Origin: DATAXP01 sp963708675 | GTDB taxonomy: Bacteria > Planctomycetota > Planctomycetia > Pirellulales > PNKZ01 | NCBI GenBank assembly: GCA_963708675.1 | Contig: CAVPTO010000003.1 | Location: 1,054,001 to 1,118,000, forward strand | DNA length: 64,000 nucleotides | Direction of reading: 5' to 3' | Shown: positions 55,659-64,000 of the stretch, in pieces | Layout: each line of letters opens with the position of its first letter | Position numbering within the stretch: position 1 is the first letter of the stretch | Program-made: the position numbers and the translations under genes | The notes under the pieces: model-generated | Database searches by the model: none | Told to the model about the DNA's origin: nothing | Seen by the model: the letters and a program-made list of their open reading frames with translations, nothing else

Positions 55659-56201
55659 TTATGCGAAGCGCTCCAGCCAGCAGCGTAGGATCAGCACGCA
55701 ACTCGGGCCGTGTGTGATCTCACCCGACTTCACGCGTTCCAGTGCCTCGGCAATCGGCATCGTGATATGCCGAATCTGCTCAGTCGCGTCGGGTGAGGTT
55801 TCGCCGAATTTCAGATCTTCGGCGAGGAATAGCGCGGTCGGAGAAACGACGACCGACGTGAACGGGTCAATGACCGAGAGCGGCGTCCATCGCGCGGCCT
55901 CGATGCCCAGTTCCTCGCGCAATTCCCGACGGGCGCAATCTAGCGGCGACTCGGGCGGGTCGATGCCTCCACTGACGACTTCGAGGCCGACTCGCCCCGT
56001 CGCGTAATGAAATTCTTCGGTGAGATGCACCCGGTTTTGCTCGTCGAGGGCCAGCACCGACACGCCTGGCTTGAGACTGACGATACAGTGTGTTCCAGGC
56101 TGACCGTCAGGCCGCCGAACGTCGTCCTTGCGAACGGCGATCCACGGGTCGCGATAGACCTCGGTCGAGCGTTCAATCCACCACGGCCCGTACTGCGGCA
56201 T
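55659..56201 (-). CDS. Nudix hydrolase (ADP-ribose pyrophosphatase-like)
   Basis: 180 residues. The Nudix box reads GGIDPPESPLDCARRELREE then LGI, matching GX5EX7REUXEEXGU. The N-terminal WWIERSTEVYRDPWIAVRKD and the HYATGRVGLEVVSGGID strand before the box resemble ADP-sugar pyrophosphatases. Converges with hemD-hemE. Confidence 0.9.
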   Translation of the reverse strand: MPQYGPWWIERSTEVYRDPWIAVRKDDVRRPDGQPGTHCIVSLKPGVSVLALDEQNRVHLTEEFHYATGRVGLEVVSGGIDPPESPLDCARRELREELGIEAARWTPLSVIDPFTSVVVSPTALFLAEDLKFGETSPDATEQIRHITMPIAEALERVKSGEITHGPSCVLILRCWLERFA

Positions 56202-56247
56202 GTCGCCTCGACGAAACCCTTACAAGGTTCGGCACGAGGTCGCGATT

Positions 56248-56457
56248 CTAAACCAAGTCGTAGCTGTCGGTCACGCCCTCGGCACCGGCCGTAACGATGG
56301 TCAGGTTCACCGTACGCATGGGTTCAAGCCCTCGCGAGTCGCCGGCCTGCTCCGCCAGGCGATTGAGCAAGTGTGGCAGCAGCTCCGATAGTCGGACCGG
56401 GCCCGCTTTCGCCTCGATCGAGCCAGGTTCTGGTGCATTGTCGTAAAAGGCGATCAT
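56248..56457 (-). CDS. Small cytosolic protein, 69 residues
   Basis: MIAFYDNAPEPGSIEAKAGP, then VRLSELLPHLLNRLAEQAGD and RTVNLTIVTAGAEGVTDSYD. Balanced composition and a plausible alpha/beta layout suggest a real gene. Family unknown. It lies just upstream of the Nudix gene on the same strand and may share its transcript. Confidence 0.55.
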   Translation of the reverse strand: MIAFYDNAPEPGSIEAKAGPVRLSELLPHLLNRLAEQAGDSRGLEPMRTVNLTIVTAGAEGVTDSYDLV

Positions 56458-56694
56458 CGCAAAAGCCTCCTGAAACGCGAGTCAACCCGAATAAGTGTCA
56501 CTTTATACACTACTGTACGCGTGTCAACTCACTTTGTTCGCCAAATTGCACGCAGCTTTGGGAAGGCTGGGAAGATGAGGCAGGCGCGATTTCTTCGTCA
56601 CAAGCCGACTGATTGATTCATCCGAGAATTGCCATAGGGGCCCTTTGTATCGCCAGCCGGCCCAACAGACTGCGACGTCCGAAAGCGTGATCCG

Positions 56695-56964
56695 ATGAAG
56701 GTCGCTCCGTCCTCCGACAGTGTCCGTACGATCGTGCATCGCACGATGTCTGAACTTTCGGGCAAAATCATCGAGCCCGACTTGCTTGGCGAGTCTGTTC
56801 TCATTGCCGACGGCAAATATCGCGGACGTTCCTATCGCGGCGACGAGCACACGGCCATGTGGTTCGTCGACCTCGGACTCGTGCAGTTCTACGACGAAGA
56901 GGGGAATCTGGTGCTCTCGATCAATCTGTTCGAAGAGCAAGCCATTACCCGTCGCGCGGCGTAG
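56695..56964 (+). CDS. Small cytosolic protein, 89 residues
   Basis: MKVAPSSDSVRTIVHRTMSE, then SVLIADGKYRGRSYRGDEHT, AMWFVDLGLVQFYDEEGNLV and LSINLFEEQ. No signal peptide. The pattern (LIADGKYRGRSY...MWF...G.V.FYDE.G) looks like a small beta-rich conserved protein of unknown function. It is transcribed towards ilvD, 194 bases upstream. Confidence 0.6.
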   Translation: MKVAPSSDSVRTIVHRTMSELSGKIIEPDLLGESVLIADGKYRGRSYRGDEHTAMWFVDLGLVQFYDEEGNLVLSINLFEEQAITRRAA

Positions 56965-57158
56965 CCGAGTCGATCGCTCGTTTTGTCGTTGCTTTTTCGC
57001 TAATTCAGCAGCGTGGCGACCCTCCGCAAGGCGGTCATTGCCTTGGTATCATGATCGCGGCGAGGTTCGGTACCGCGAACCGTTGCCCTCTGGCCGCGGT
57101 CTAGTCTGCGGCGAAGTGTTACCGCCCTGATCGACCCGATTCACGTGAGGATCGCTGC

Positions 57159-58838
57159 ATGCCCCCGGTGTTGAACAAGTACAGCTCGCACATCACACAG
57201 CCCAAATCGCAAGGGGCCAGCCAGGCCATGCTCTACGGCACGGGCATGACTGAAGAGGACATGCAGAAGCCGCAGATCGGCATCGCCAGCATGTGGTACG
57301 AGGGGAACACCTGCAACATGCACCTCAACACGTTGGCCGCCCGCGTCAAAGAAGGCGTGACGGCCAGCGGCATGGTCGGTATGCGTTTCAACACCATCGG
57401 CGTCAGCGACGGCATTTCGATGGGCACTGAGGGGATGAGTTACTCGCTGCCGTCGCGCGACCTGATTGCCGACAGCATCGAGACGGTGATGCACGCGCAG
57501 TGGTACGACGCAAACGTCTCGATTCCCGGCTGCGATAAGAACATGCCGGGATGCCTGATGGCGATGGGGCGATTGAACCGCCCGTCGCTGATGGTGTACG
57601 GCGGCACGATCAAGCCGGGACATGTCAACGGCGAGACGCTCGATGTGGTGTCGGCGTTTCAGTGTTATGGGGCGTATCTCGCCGGCTCGATGAGCGAGGA
57701 GACTCGCAAGAAGGTCGTGCGTTGCAGCATCCCGGGGGCCGGCGCCTGCGGAGGAATGTATACGGCAAACACCATGGCCTCGGCAATTGAAGCGCTCGGT
57801 ATGTCGCTGCCGTACAGCGCGTCGATTCCGGCCGAAGACCCCGGGAAACTCGACGAGTGTTTTCGAGCCGGGGCGGCGATTCGCAAGCTGCTCGAACTAG
57901 ACCTCAAGCCGCGCGACATCATGACCCGCGCCGCCTTTGAGAATGCGATGGTGATCGTCATGGCGCTTGGCGGCTCGACGAACGCCGTGCTGCACCTGAT
58001 CGCGATGGCCCGCGCTGTCGACGTGCCGCTGACGATCGATGACTTCGATCGCACGAGCAAGCGCATTCCCTACCTGGCCGACTTGAAGCCGAGCGGCCGC
58101 TTCGTGCAGGAAGATCTGCACAAAGTCGGCGGCACGCCAGCCGTGATGAAGTATCTGCTCGAACACGATCTGCTCAATGGCGATTGCATGACATGCACGG
58201 GCAAGACACTCGCGCAGAATCTTGCCGAGTTGCCAGGCCTCAAGCCGGGGCAAGAAATCATTCACCCGCTCGAAAAGCCGATCAAGCCGACGGGGCACAT
58301 TCAGATTCTTCGCGGCAATCTCGCCCCCGGCGGCGCCGTGGCGAAGATCACCGGCAAGGAAGGCGAGCTGTTCAGTGGCCCCGCCAAGGTGTACGACGCC
58401 GAAGAAGACATGTTGCACGCGCTCGAGCGGAAGGAGATCGTCAAAGGCGATGTCGTGATTATCCGCTACGAAGGCCCGAAGGGCGGGCCCGGCATGCCGG
58501 AGATGCTTACGCCGACTTCGGCCATCATGGGCGCGGGACTTGGCAAGGACGTGGCATTGTTGACCGACGGACGATTCTCCGGCGGGTCGCACGGCTTCAT
58601 TGTCGGCCACATCACGCCCGAGGCCCAAGAAGGCGGTCCCGTTGCGCTCGTAAAGACCGGCGATCGCGTGACGATCGATGCTTCGCGCAATGCAATCGAG
58701 GTGGAAGTGAGCGACGCCGAGATGACGAAACGCCGCGCCGCGTGGAAGGCCCCGGCCTACAAAGTCACGCGCGGCGTGCTCTACAAATACATCCAACGCG
58801 TGAAAAGCGCCAGCGAAGGATGCGTGACGGATGAATAA
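57159..58838 (+). CDS. ilvD: Dihydroxy-acid dehydratase
   Basis: 559 residues, full length, start ATG 57159 behind GAGGATCG. Iron-sulfur and active-site segments are all visible: GNTCNMHLNTLAARVKEGVT, VSIPGCDKNMPGCLMAMGRL, GAGACGGMYTANTMASAIEA, GDCMTCTGKTLAQNL, YEGPKGGPGMPEMLTPTSAI and TDGRFSGGSHGFIVGHI. It catalyses the third common step of valine and isoleucine synthesis. The 3' end overlaps the next gene by 8 bases. Confidence 0.97.
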   Translation: MPPVLNKYSSHITQPKSQGASQAMLYGTGMTEEDMQKPQIGIASMWYEGNTCNMHLNTLAARVKEGVTASGMVGMRFNTIGVSDGISMGTEGMSYSLPSRDLIADSIETVMHAQWYDANVSIPGCDKNMPGCLMAMGRLNRPSLMVYGGTIKPGHVNGETLDVVSAFQCYGAYLAGSMSEETRKKVVRCSIPGAGACGGMYTANTMASAIEALGMSLPYSASIPAEDPGKLDECFRAGAAIRKLLELDLKPRDIMTRAAFENAMVIVMALGGSTNAVLHLIAMARAVDVPLTIDDFDRTSKRIPYLADLKPSGRFVQEDLHKVGGTPAVMKYLLEHDLLNGDCMTCTGKTLAQNLAELPGLKPGQEIIHPLEKPIKPTGHIQILRGNLAPGGAVAKITGKEGELFSGPAKVYDAEEDMLHALERKEIVKGDVVIIRYEGPKGGPGMPEMLTPTSAIMGAGLGKDVALLTDGRFSGGSHGFIVGHITPEAQEGGPVALVKTGDRVTIDASRNAIEVEVSDAEMTKRRAAWKAPAYKVTRGVLYKYIQRVKSASEGCVTDE

Positions 58839-60009
58839 ATGCCTGTGCGTCGCACTGTGTTTCGCAATCGCAGCGACAGTCGCGCTGGCCGACGAGCCTG
58901 CTCGCGACACCGGTCCGTGGGACATGCAGGCGCTCAAGCAGGTTCCACAGCACACGATCGACGGCGCTCGGTTCGGCGGATTGGACATGTACTTCAATGG
59001 TGAGCCGTATCGTGGCAAACCCACGCGCGTGTATTCCTTCTACATGACGCCGCCTGGCAAAGGCCCGTTCCCCGCCGTGCTGCTCGTCGACTCATGGTCC
59101 GTCGATGAGAATGGTGTCGAAGAATGGACCAAACAGGGTTACGCAGTATTGGGAGTCGACATCGAGGGCCGCGAGCCTGAAGGACCTCGGATCGACAGCG
59201 GCCCAAGCTCGCTGGACGATCGCAAGACAAACAAGTGGACGGAGAAGGACATCGTCAACACGAAGGCGTATCACGGTGTGGCGGCCGTCGTGCGCGGCCA
59301 TTCGTTACTGGCATCGTTCGAGGACGTTGATCCGAAGCGTGTCACGATCGTTGGCGACGGCTACACCGTGTGCGTTGCGGCGGCAATCGACGACCGCTTT
59401 CGCGCGGCTGTCGCCAAGGGAACGTGTGACTATTTTCATGAAGGCTCGCCAGGGTATGAACGTCATTTACGGCTCGACGTGAAGTCTCGCGACGTTTTGA
59501 ACCAGGCGCTCGAAGCGACTCGATATCTCCCGCAGGTTCGCTGCCCGATGCTCTTTTGCACGAAGGCAAGCGAAAGCGGAACGCCGTTGGACGTCTTTCA
59601 GCGATGCTATAGCGCGGCGCCCGCCGAGAAGCGAACGCTGTCAATCGGCATCAAATCGCCGCCGAATCAGCGCGTGCAAGAACTCGACGTTGAACAACTC
59701 CTTCTCTTGAAGAGCGTTCTTGACGATGGCAAGCCACTCGCGAGATTGGAGCCGATGCAGCGATCGAGCTCGACGGTTCAATCGCGTTTCGAATCTGCTG
59801 CACCCATAACCGATGCTCGGCTGAATTACACATATTCTCCCGGCCCGTGGCTCAAGCGCATTTGGAAAACGACGGTAGCGGTAATCGACGGTAGCACTGT
59901 TCGCGCGGAGTTGCCGCCGCAACGTCCCTTGGCATACTTTCTGACCATCGCCGACGACCGCGGTGCGACGGTGAGCACTCCGCATGCGATTCTGGCCAAA
60001 GACGAATAG
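58831..60009 (+). CDS. Exported alpha/beta-hydrolase-like protein lacking a clear nucleophile
   Basis: 392 residues with a signal peptide ending at ATVALADEP. Fold segments are YSFYMTPPGKGPFPAVLLVD, QGYAVLGVDIEGREPEG, DPKRVTIVGDGYTVCVAAAI and YLPQVRCPMLFCTKASESG. The elbow that should read GxSxG is GDGYT, so the serine nucleophile is absent in the expected place. It is related to acetyl-xylan-esterase-like proteins of planctomycetes but may be catalytically inactive or use another residue. Overlaps ilvD by 8 bases. Confidence 0.78.
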   Translation: MNKCLCVALCFAIAATVALADEPARDTGPWDMQALKQVPQHTIDGARFGGLDMYFNGEPYRGKPTRVYSFYMTPPGKGPFPAVLLVDSWSVDENGVEEWTKQGYAVLGVDIEGREPEGPRIDSGPSSLDDRKTNKWTEKDIVNTKAYHGVAAVVRGHSLLASFEDVDPKRVTIVGDGYTVCVAAAIDDRFRAAVAKGTCDYFHEGSPGYERHLRLDVKSRDVLNQALEATRYLPQVRCPMLFCTKASESGTPLDVFQRCYSAAPAEKRTLSIGIKSPPNQRVQELDVEQLLLLKSVLDDGKPLARLEPMQRSSSTVQSRFESAAPITDARLNYTYSPGPWLKRIWKTTVAVIDGSTVRAELPPQRPLAYFLTIADDRGATVSTPHAILAKDE

Positions 60010-60045
60010 CGGCGACGAACCTTCTGCAAAGTCCCCCGCACGTCG

Positions 60046-61374
60046 CTACTCGTGCCGCAGCGCTTCGATTGGATCCATCTGCGCTGCACGGCGGGCGGGG
60101 TAGAGGCCGAAGACGACGCCGACGCCGACAGAGATGAAGAACGCGGCGAAGATCGACCAAGGTGCGATCCGCGGTTCGAGCTGGCTGATGTTCGGCGGAA
60201 GCGACTTCATCACGTCGGGCAGAAACTTTGCCATCGCCCACTTGGTGCGATCGACGGCCGGGTAACATCCGAAGCCGAACAACACGCCGAGCAACCCGCC
60301 TGTCGCGGAAAGGACGATCGTCTCGGTGAGGAACTGCTCGACGATGTCGCGTTGCTTGGCGCCAAGGGCGCGGCGAATGCCGATCTCGCGCGTGCGCTCG
60401 GTGACGGTGGCGAGCATGATGTTCATGATGCCGATGCCGCCGACCAACAAGGCAATCCCCGCGATGAGAATCAGCAGCACGTTGAACATGATGCGCGTCA
60501 CCTCGGCCTGCCGAAGCAGCTCCTTCGGCACGACGACGGCGTAATCGACCTGACGATGATTGCGTTCGAGAAGTGAACGAATCGCGTCGGAAGTGCCGTC
60601 GACTTCGTCGATATCGCCGACGGTCACGGTGATCTGGCTGAGCTGAACGTTCTCGCCTTCGCGCGACCCGCCGCGACTGTTGATCACTTGGTCGCCGATG
60701 CGCGTGCGAAGCGTGGCCAGCGGAATGTACACGTCCTTGTTGAAGTCTTGCGCCGACAGACTGCCACCGATGCCGGCCGTCGCTTCACGGGAACGCGTTC
60801 GTCCGATAACGACGTAAAAATCTCGCTCGATTTGGACACTCTTGCCGATCGGGTCTTCATACGGAAAGAGCATCTCAGCCGTCTGATCGGCCAGCACGCA
60901 GACGTTGTCGCGACGATTGTCGTCACGATCGCTGAGGAAGCGCCCCTTATCCATGTGCAGATTGTTCATGGCGAGGTATTGGCTGGTGCAGCCCACGAGC
61001 CGAATATCACACGTGAACTCTTGGTAGCGCGCTTCCCGAGTCAGCTCGCGCAGAGGAACGGCCTGACGGACCGTCGGAACATTCTCGACGATGCGATCGA
61101 AATCTTCGCGAAGCAGACCATAGTCGATGATCATGCTGTTCGACGAACGCGATGCGTCCATCGGCGGTTTGACGCTGCGAATGATGATGTTCTTCGCGCC
61201 GAGCTCCTTGATTTGCTCCTGCGCCTGATGGCTGACGCCTTCGCCCATCGCAACAAGCCAAATGACGGCCGTCACGCCGATGAGGATGCCGAGCACCGCC
61301 AGCCCCGAGCGCAGCTTGTGCAGCAGCAGGCTTTTGAGACCGAGGCGAAAGGTTTGCAGAAAGCGAACGAGCAA
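60046..61374 (-). CDS. MacB/FtsX-like ABC transporter permease
   Basis: 442 residues. One N-terminal helix (LRSGLAVLGILIGVTAVIWL) is followed by a large periplasmic MacB-type domain (about 45-310). Three C-terminal helices with NVLLILIAGIALLVGGIGIM and ERTREIGIRRALGAKQRDIV come next, ending in YPARRAAQMDPIEALRHE. This layout is diagnostic of type VII (MacB-like) permeases. The upstream membrane-fusion protein gene is on the same strand. No ATPase gene lies between or beside them in the window. Confidence 0.92.
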   Translation of the reverse strand: MLVRFLQTFRLGLKSLLLHKLRSGLAVLGILIGVTAVIWLVAMGEGVSHQAQEQIKELGAKNIIIRSVKPPMDASRSSNSMIIDYGLLREDFDRIVENVPTVRQAVPLRELTREARYQEFTCDIRLVGCTSQYLAMNNLHMDKGRFLSDRDDNRRDNVCVLADQTAEMLFPYEDPIGKSVQIERDFYVVIGRTRSREATAGIGGSLSAQDFNKDVYIPLATLRTRIGDQVINSRGGSREGENVQLSQITVTVGDIDEVDGTSDAIRSLLERNHRQVDYAVVVPKELLRQAEVTRIMFNVLLILIAGIALLVGGIGIMNIMLATVTERTREIGIRRALGAKQRDIVEQFLTETIVLSATGGLLGVLFGFGCYPAVDRTKWAMAKFLPDVMKSLPPNISQLEPRIAPWSIFAAFFISVGVGVVFGLYPARRAAQMDPIEALRHE

Positions 61375-61390
61375 GGAAGGCCTATGAATC

Positions 61391-61531
61391 GCTGATGACT
61401 AATGGCTTGCTGATGACTAATGGCTTCTGGTCTCCCTCTCCCCTTGCGGGAGAGGGCCGGCGTGAGGGGTGGGAGGCTTGTACATGCGCCGCCCCCTCAC
61501 CGCAAACCCTCTCCCGCAAGGGGAGAGGGAA
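61391..61531. repeat. 18-base tandem duplication plus CCCTCTCCC inverted repeat
   Basis: GCTGATGACTAATGGCTT occurs twice head to tail (61391-61408, 61409-61426). Then arms around CCCTCTCCCCTTGCGGGAGA (61431-61458) and CTCTCCCGCAAGGGGAGAGG (61505-61531) pair into a long hairpin. It lies between the permease and the membrane-fusion protein gene. Confidence 0.75.
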
Positions 61532-61542
61532 CCGGAAAATGA

Positions 61543-63303
61543 CTAGCGGACTCCGTCGGCGGGGGGCGCTCCTGGTCCCGCGCCGCCTTGGGCGCTTTGC
61601 AGTTTCGCCTTGAGCGCGGCGAGTTCGCGCGCATCGACGAAGCCATCCTTGTTTGCGTCGACCATGCCGAAGTTCTCGCGCATGCGTTCAGGGGCTTCGT
61701 CTTGACTGATCTTTCCGTCTTTGTCTTTGTCGAGCGACGACAGATCCATACCACCCTTGCTGGCCGGAGCTTTCGACGAACCCGACGTTGCCGGCGGCGA
61801 CTTGCCTGGAGCCTCGTAGCTTGCCGGGCGCACACCTGCCGTTGTCGCTTGTGCTTTCGTCTTGCCGAACTTCTTGCCAACGTCGACCAAGTCTTTTTGA
61901 GCGACGTCCTCTCGTGCGGCGGGCACGATGGTGCGCGGATTGAGCACGACGAGTTCATCCTGAGCAACGCCGTCCTTAACTTCGATCCGTGTGTTGTTCG
62001 TCACGCCGATCAACACCGGGCGACGTTCCAAGCTGCCGTCTTTGCGAACCCACACATAGAACTTGCCGCCGATCTCGACGACCGCCTGAACGGGGACGCT
62101 GAGCACGTTCTTCAGGTCGGCCATCAGGATTTCGACTTCAGCGGTCATGCCGGGCTTCAGGCCTTCGGGGGCGCCGTCGATGCGGACATACGTGGCGTAT
62201 TCCTTGACGCTCGACGAAAAGAAGCTCGTCGGTTCGGGCTGGTTGCCGATCGCCTTCACTTCGCCCTGGAATTCGCGGTCCTGAATGTGAATGCGGGCTC
62301 GCATGCCGGGGGCGAGGCCGTCGACTTTCGACTCGTGCACCAGCGTCTTCACTTGCATCTGAGTCAGGTCGGGTAAACGCAAGATGGTTTGCTGATCGCG
62401 AACCAAGGCGCCTTCTTCGATCTTCACACCGCTCGTTCCACTACGATTGCTCCCCATGTCGTTTGCGTACACGACCATGCCATCCTGCGGAGCCGTGATC
62501 GTGCACTGCTCCATCTGTGTCATAAGCCGCTTGAGACGCGTCTGCTCCAAGTCGCAGGCCGCCTGCTCGCTACGCATTCGCGCCTCGGTCGTATCGCGTC
62601 TCGTTTCGAGATCTTCGAGAATCTTCACGCGGGTGAACTTTTCGAGCACGCTCTTGGCGATTTCGGCTGTTTGCAGGTCGAGCTTCGCACGTTCGACGGC
62701 AAACTTCTGGGCGTCGAGCTGCAGCGGCGTCACATAACCTTTGCGAGCCAGGCGCGATGTGTGTTCGAGCGAGTTCTCTGAGCTGCGAAGGTTCTCCATC
62801 GCGATCGTGATCAACGCCTCCGTCGCCTGAAGCTCCTTCAGGTATGTACCTTCGGCGTACTCCTGCACCGCGATCTTCGACGCCGAGAATTCCTTCTCCG
62901 CTTGGATGCGCGCCGCAACCGCACGCTCGTAGATGATGCGTTGAGAGTTGATCTGGTCTTCGATCGTCGAGCTTTCGAGCCTGACGAGAATGTCACCCTT
63001 CTCGACGATCGTGCCATCCGGGACGATCCAGAGAATGGTGCTTCCGCCGGCCACGTGACTCTTGATGTCGATGTTGCTCGCGCTTTCGACGTTGCCGTCC
63101 TCGGTCACCGTGACAAGCATTTGTCCGCTGGTCACCTTGTCCGCCAGAATATCGACGGCCACGGGCGCCTTGACGAACAACTGCATGCCGGCCATCGCGC
63201 CCCACGCTGTCGCGCCGCCGAGAACGACCAGCGTTAGCAGCGTGACGATCCAACGGCGCAATCGTGAGCGACGTTTCGGACTGGCAGGAGCAGGACTAGC
63301 CAT
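61543..63303 (-). CDS. Membrane-fusion (HlyD/MacA-like) protein with C-terminal EF-hands
   Basis: 586 residues. Membrane anchor at about 16-40 (RRWIVTLLTLVVLGGATAWG). The lipoyl and barrel segments include GQMLVTVTEDGNVESASNID and VPDGTIVEKGDILVRLESST. A long coiled coil spans about 125-255, then ITAPQDGMVVYANDMGS and VPVQAVVEIGGKFYVWVRKD. After a basic linker (about 480-510), two EF-hand loops appear: DKDKDGKISQDE and DANKDGFVDARE, at about residues 522-533 and 547-558. It should link the MacB-like permease to an outer-membrane channel; calcium sensing is possible. Confidence 0.92.
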   Translation of the reverse strand: MASPAPASPKRRSRLRRWIVTLLTLVVLGGATAWGAMAGMQLFVKAPVAVDILADKVTSGQMLVTVTEDGNVESASNIDIKSHVAGGSTILWIVPDGTIVEKGDILVRLESSTIEDQINSQRIIYERAVAARIQAEKEFSASKIAVQEYAEGTYLKELQATEALITIAMENLRSSENSLEHTSRLARKGYVTPLQLDAQKFAVERAKLDLQTAEIAKSVLEKFTRVKILEDLETRRDTTEARMRSEQAACDLEQTRLKRLMTQMEQCTITAPQDGMVVYANDMGSNRSGTSGVKIEEGALVRDQQTILRLPDLTQMQVKTLVHESKVDGLAPGMRARIHIQDREFQGEVKAIGNQPEPTSFFSSSVKEYATYVRIDGAPEGLKPGMTAEVEILMADLKNVLSVPVQAVVEIGGKFYVWVRKDGSLERRPVLIGVTNNTRIEVKDGVAQDELVVLNPRTIVPAAREDVAQKDLVDVGKKFGKTKAQATTAGVRPASYEAPGKSPPATSGSSKAPASKGGMDLSSLDKDKDGKISQDEAPERMRENFGMVDANKDGFVDARELAALKAKLQSAQGGAGPGAPPADGVR

Positions 63304-63698
63304 GCGTTAATCTCTCGTGAGCCACACAAAGTTCATCAGTTCAAAGGTCAGCAACGACGCCGTCAGCAATCTCGACGACTTGGACAACCTCAATCGATTG
63401 CCATCACGTACGCAACTGCCGCGTACTATCCGTCCTTAGTATTAACGTCGCTCGGGCCTGATTAGTTCCGCGGAGGAGGCCGACGGTGCAGGTAGGAGGC
63501 GTGTGGGGGAAGCATGTCCGAAGGGCCGGACGCGCCTTGCTACTATTGTCCCGGCCGAGCAGTGTGAATTCAAGAGCAATGACGTCGTAAATGCCCACCA
63601 TGTCTTACTTAACCGACAGCTTCGCGCCATGCAGAGGCAGATCGTAACGTCGACGCGCGACGCACGTCATAACGCGACGCACAGAGGGCGTCAAAATG
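63304..63698. other. 395-base gap, no supported gene
   Basis: No domain, signal peptide or strong ribosome binding site in any frame. It is upstream of the membrane-fusion gene (minus strand) and downstream of the partial propeller gene. Lower coding character than its neighbours. Confidence 0.45.
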
Positions 63699-64000
63699 TC
63701 ACCGGCCGATGCACCACAACCCCTCTGCGGTGCGGAGATACAAACGGCCATCGAGCGCCGCCGGCGACGCGAGGATCGGCGACTGTAGGTCGTTCTCGGC
63801 CAGCACCTCGAACGCCTCGCCTGCCTTCAGCACATACGTGACGCCTTCCTCGCTTGCGCAGTAAAGTCGTCCTTCGCTTTCGATCGGCGACGCCGAGAAC
63901 TTGCCACGCACGCGAGCTTGCCACAGCAGATTGCCATCCGAGCAATCGAGGCACGTGGCAATGCCGGTGTCGTTCACCGTGTAGATCCGACCTTCGTAGA
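63699..64000 (-). CDS. PQQ-like beta-propeller protein, C-terminal part, cut by window edge
   Basis: The minus-strand frame continues past 64000: YEGRIYTVND precedes the internal GTG that an ORF caller would choose. Blade motifs are IATCLDCSDGNLLWQARVRG, SPIESEGRLYCASEEGVTYV, and LASPAALDGRLYLRTAEGLW ending CIGR. Resembles the propeller at 47910-49172 (last blade SDRVLYCIGR). The missing N-terminal part should contain the signal peptide. Confidence 0.85.
   Translation of the reverse strand, partial: YEGRIYTVNDTGIATCLDCSDGNLLWQARVRGKFSASPIESEGRLYCASEEGVTYVLKAGEAFEVLAENDLQSPILASPAALDGRLYLRTAEGLWCIGR

Noticed and set aside
1..64000. CRISPR array, prophage or defence island
   Set aside because: No regularly spaced repeats, cas, integrase, phage structural, restriction or toxin-antitoxin genes were recognised.

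Overview
The window is GC-rich chromosomal DNA from a planctomycete, most likely from the Pirellulales side of the phylum. The evidence is the adjacent DUF1549/DUF1501 pair, a TIGR03067 protein, a secreted sulfatase, PQQ-like and NHL propeller proteins, a Hanks-type kinase with a transmembrane segment, many exported proteins of unknown function and a small lysine-rich protein resembling the PVC signature protein. I see no rRNA or tRNA gene, CRISPR array, phage or insertion sequence.

Layout. 1-8.3 kb: edge of an antiporter gene, an MscS/cNMP channel, a TIGR03067 protein, a sulfatase, a putative outer-membrane barrel and an NHL propeller. 8.6-16.5 kb: an RhlE-type helicase, a fatty acid desaturase, a PepSY protein, an amidase-like protein, a four-helix-bundle gene between short repeats, a PrpD-family protein and a cyanophycinase-like protease. 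16.6-20.5 kb: a Ser/Thr kinase, a small lipoprotein, an alpha/beta hydrolase and a lysine-rich 56-residue protein. 20.5-28 kb: ftsH diverging from a tightly packed run dxr-rseP-HAD-nadA. 28.5-36 kb: a GT-C glycosyltransferase, small exported proteins and an ABC exporter. 36-39.5 kb: the DUF1549-DUF1501 pair, closed by a clear intrinsic terminator. 39.6-47.8 kb: phosphatase, RidA, hisI, GT2, HTH and the rpmI-rplT-pheS-pheT operon. 47.9-56.5 kb: a PQQ propeller, a three-gene type III polyketide cluster (methyltransferase, FAD oxidoreductase, chalcone synthase-like enzyme), a HemD-HemE fusion and a Nudix hydrolase. 57-64 kb: ilvD, an esterase-like protein, and a MacB-like permease with a membrane-fusion protein that carries C-terminal EF-hands.

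A strong cross-cutting signal is frameshifting. Nine otherwise well-conserved genes are split between two frames. In six of them the break is explained by loss of one GC dinucleotide from a GCGCGC tract; others fit single-base indels. Because essential genes (ftsH, nadA) are hit, sequence error is the best explanation. I therefore annotate these genes as full-length CDS with a stated break. One break produces a false methyltransferase-oxidoreductase fusion.

The intergenic DNA is rich in dispersed palindromic repeats of at least five types, several of them between convergent genes where they could act as terminators. I did not find a wholly new defence or mobile system. The best leads are the polyketide cluster, the four-helix-bundle cassette, the EF-hand membrane-fusion protein, the HemD-HemE fusion and the short PheT.
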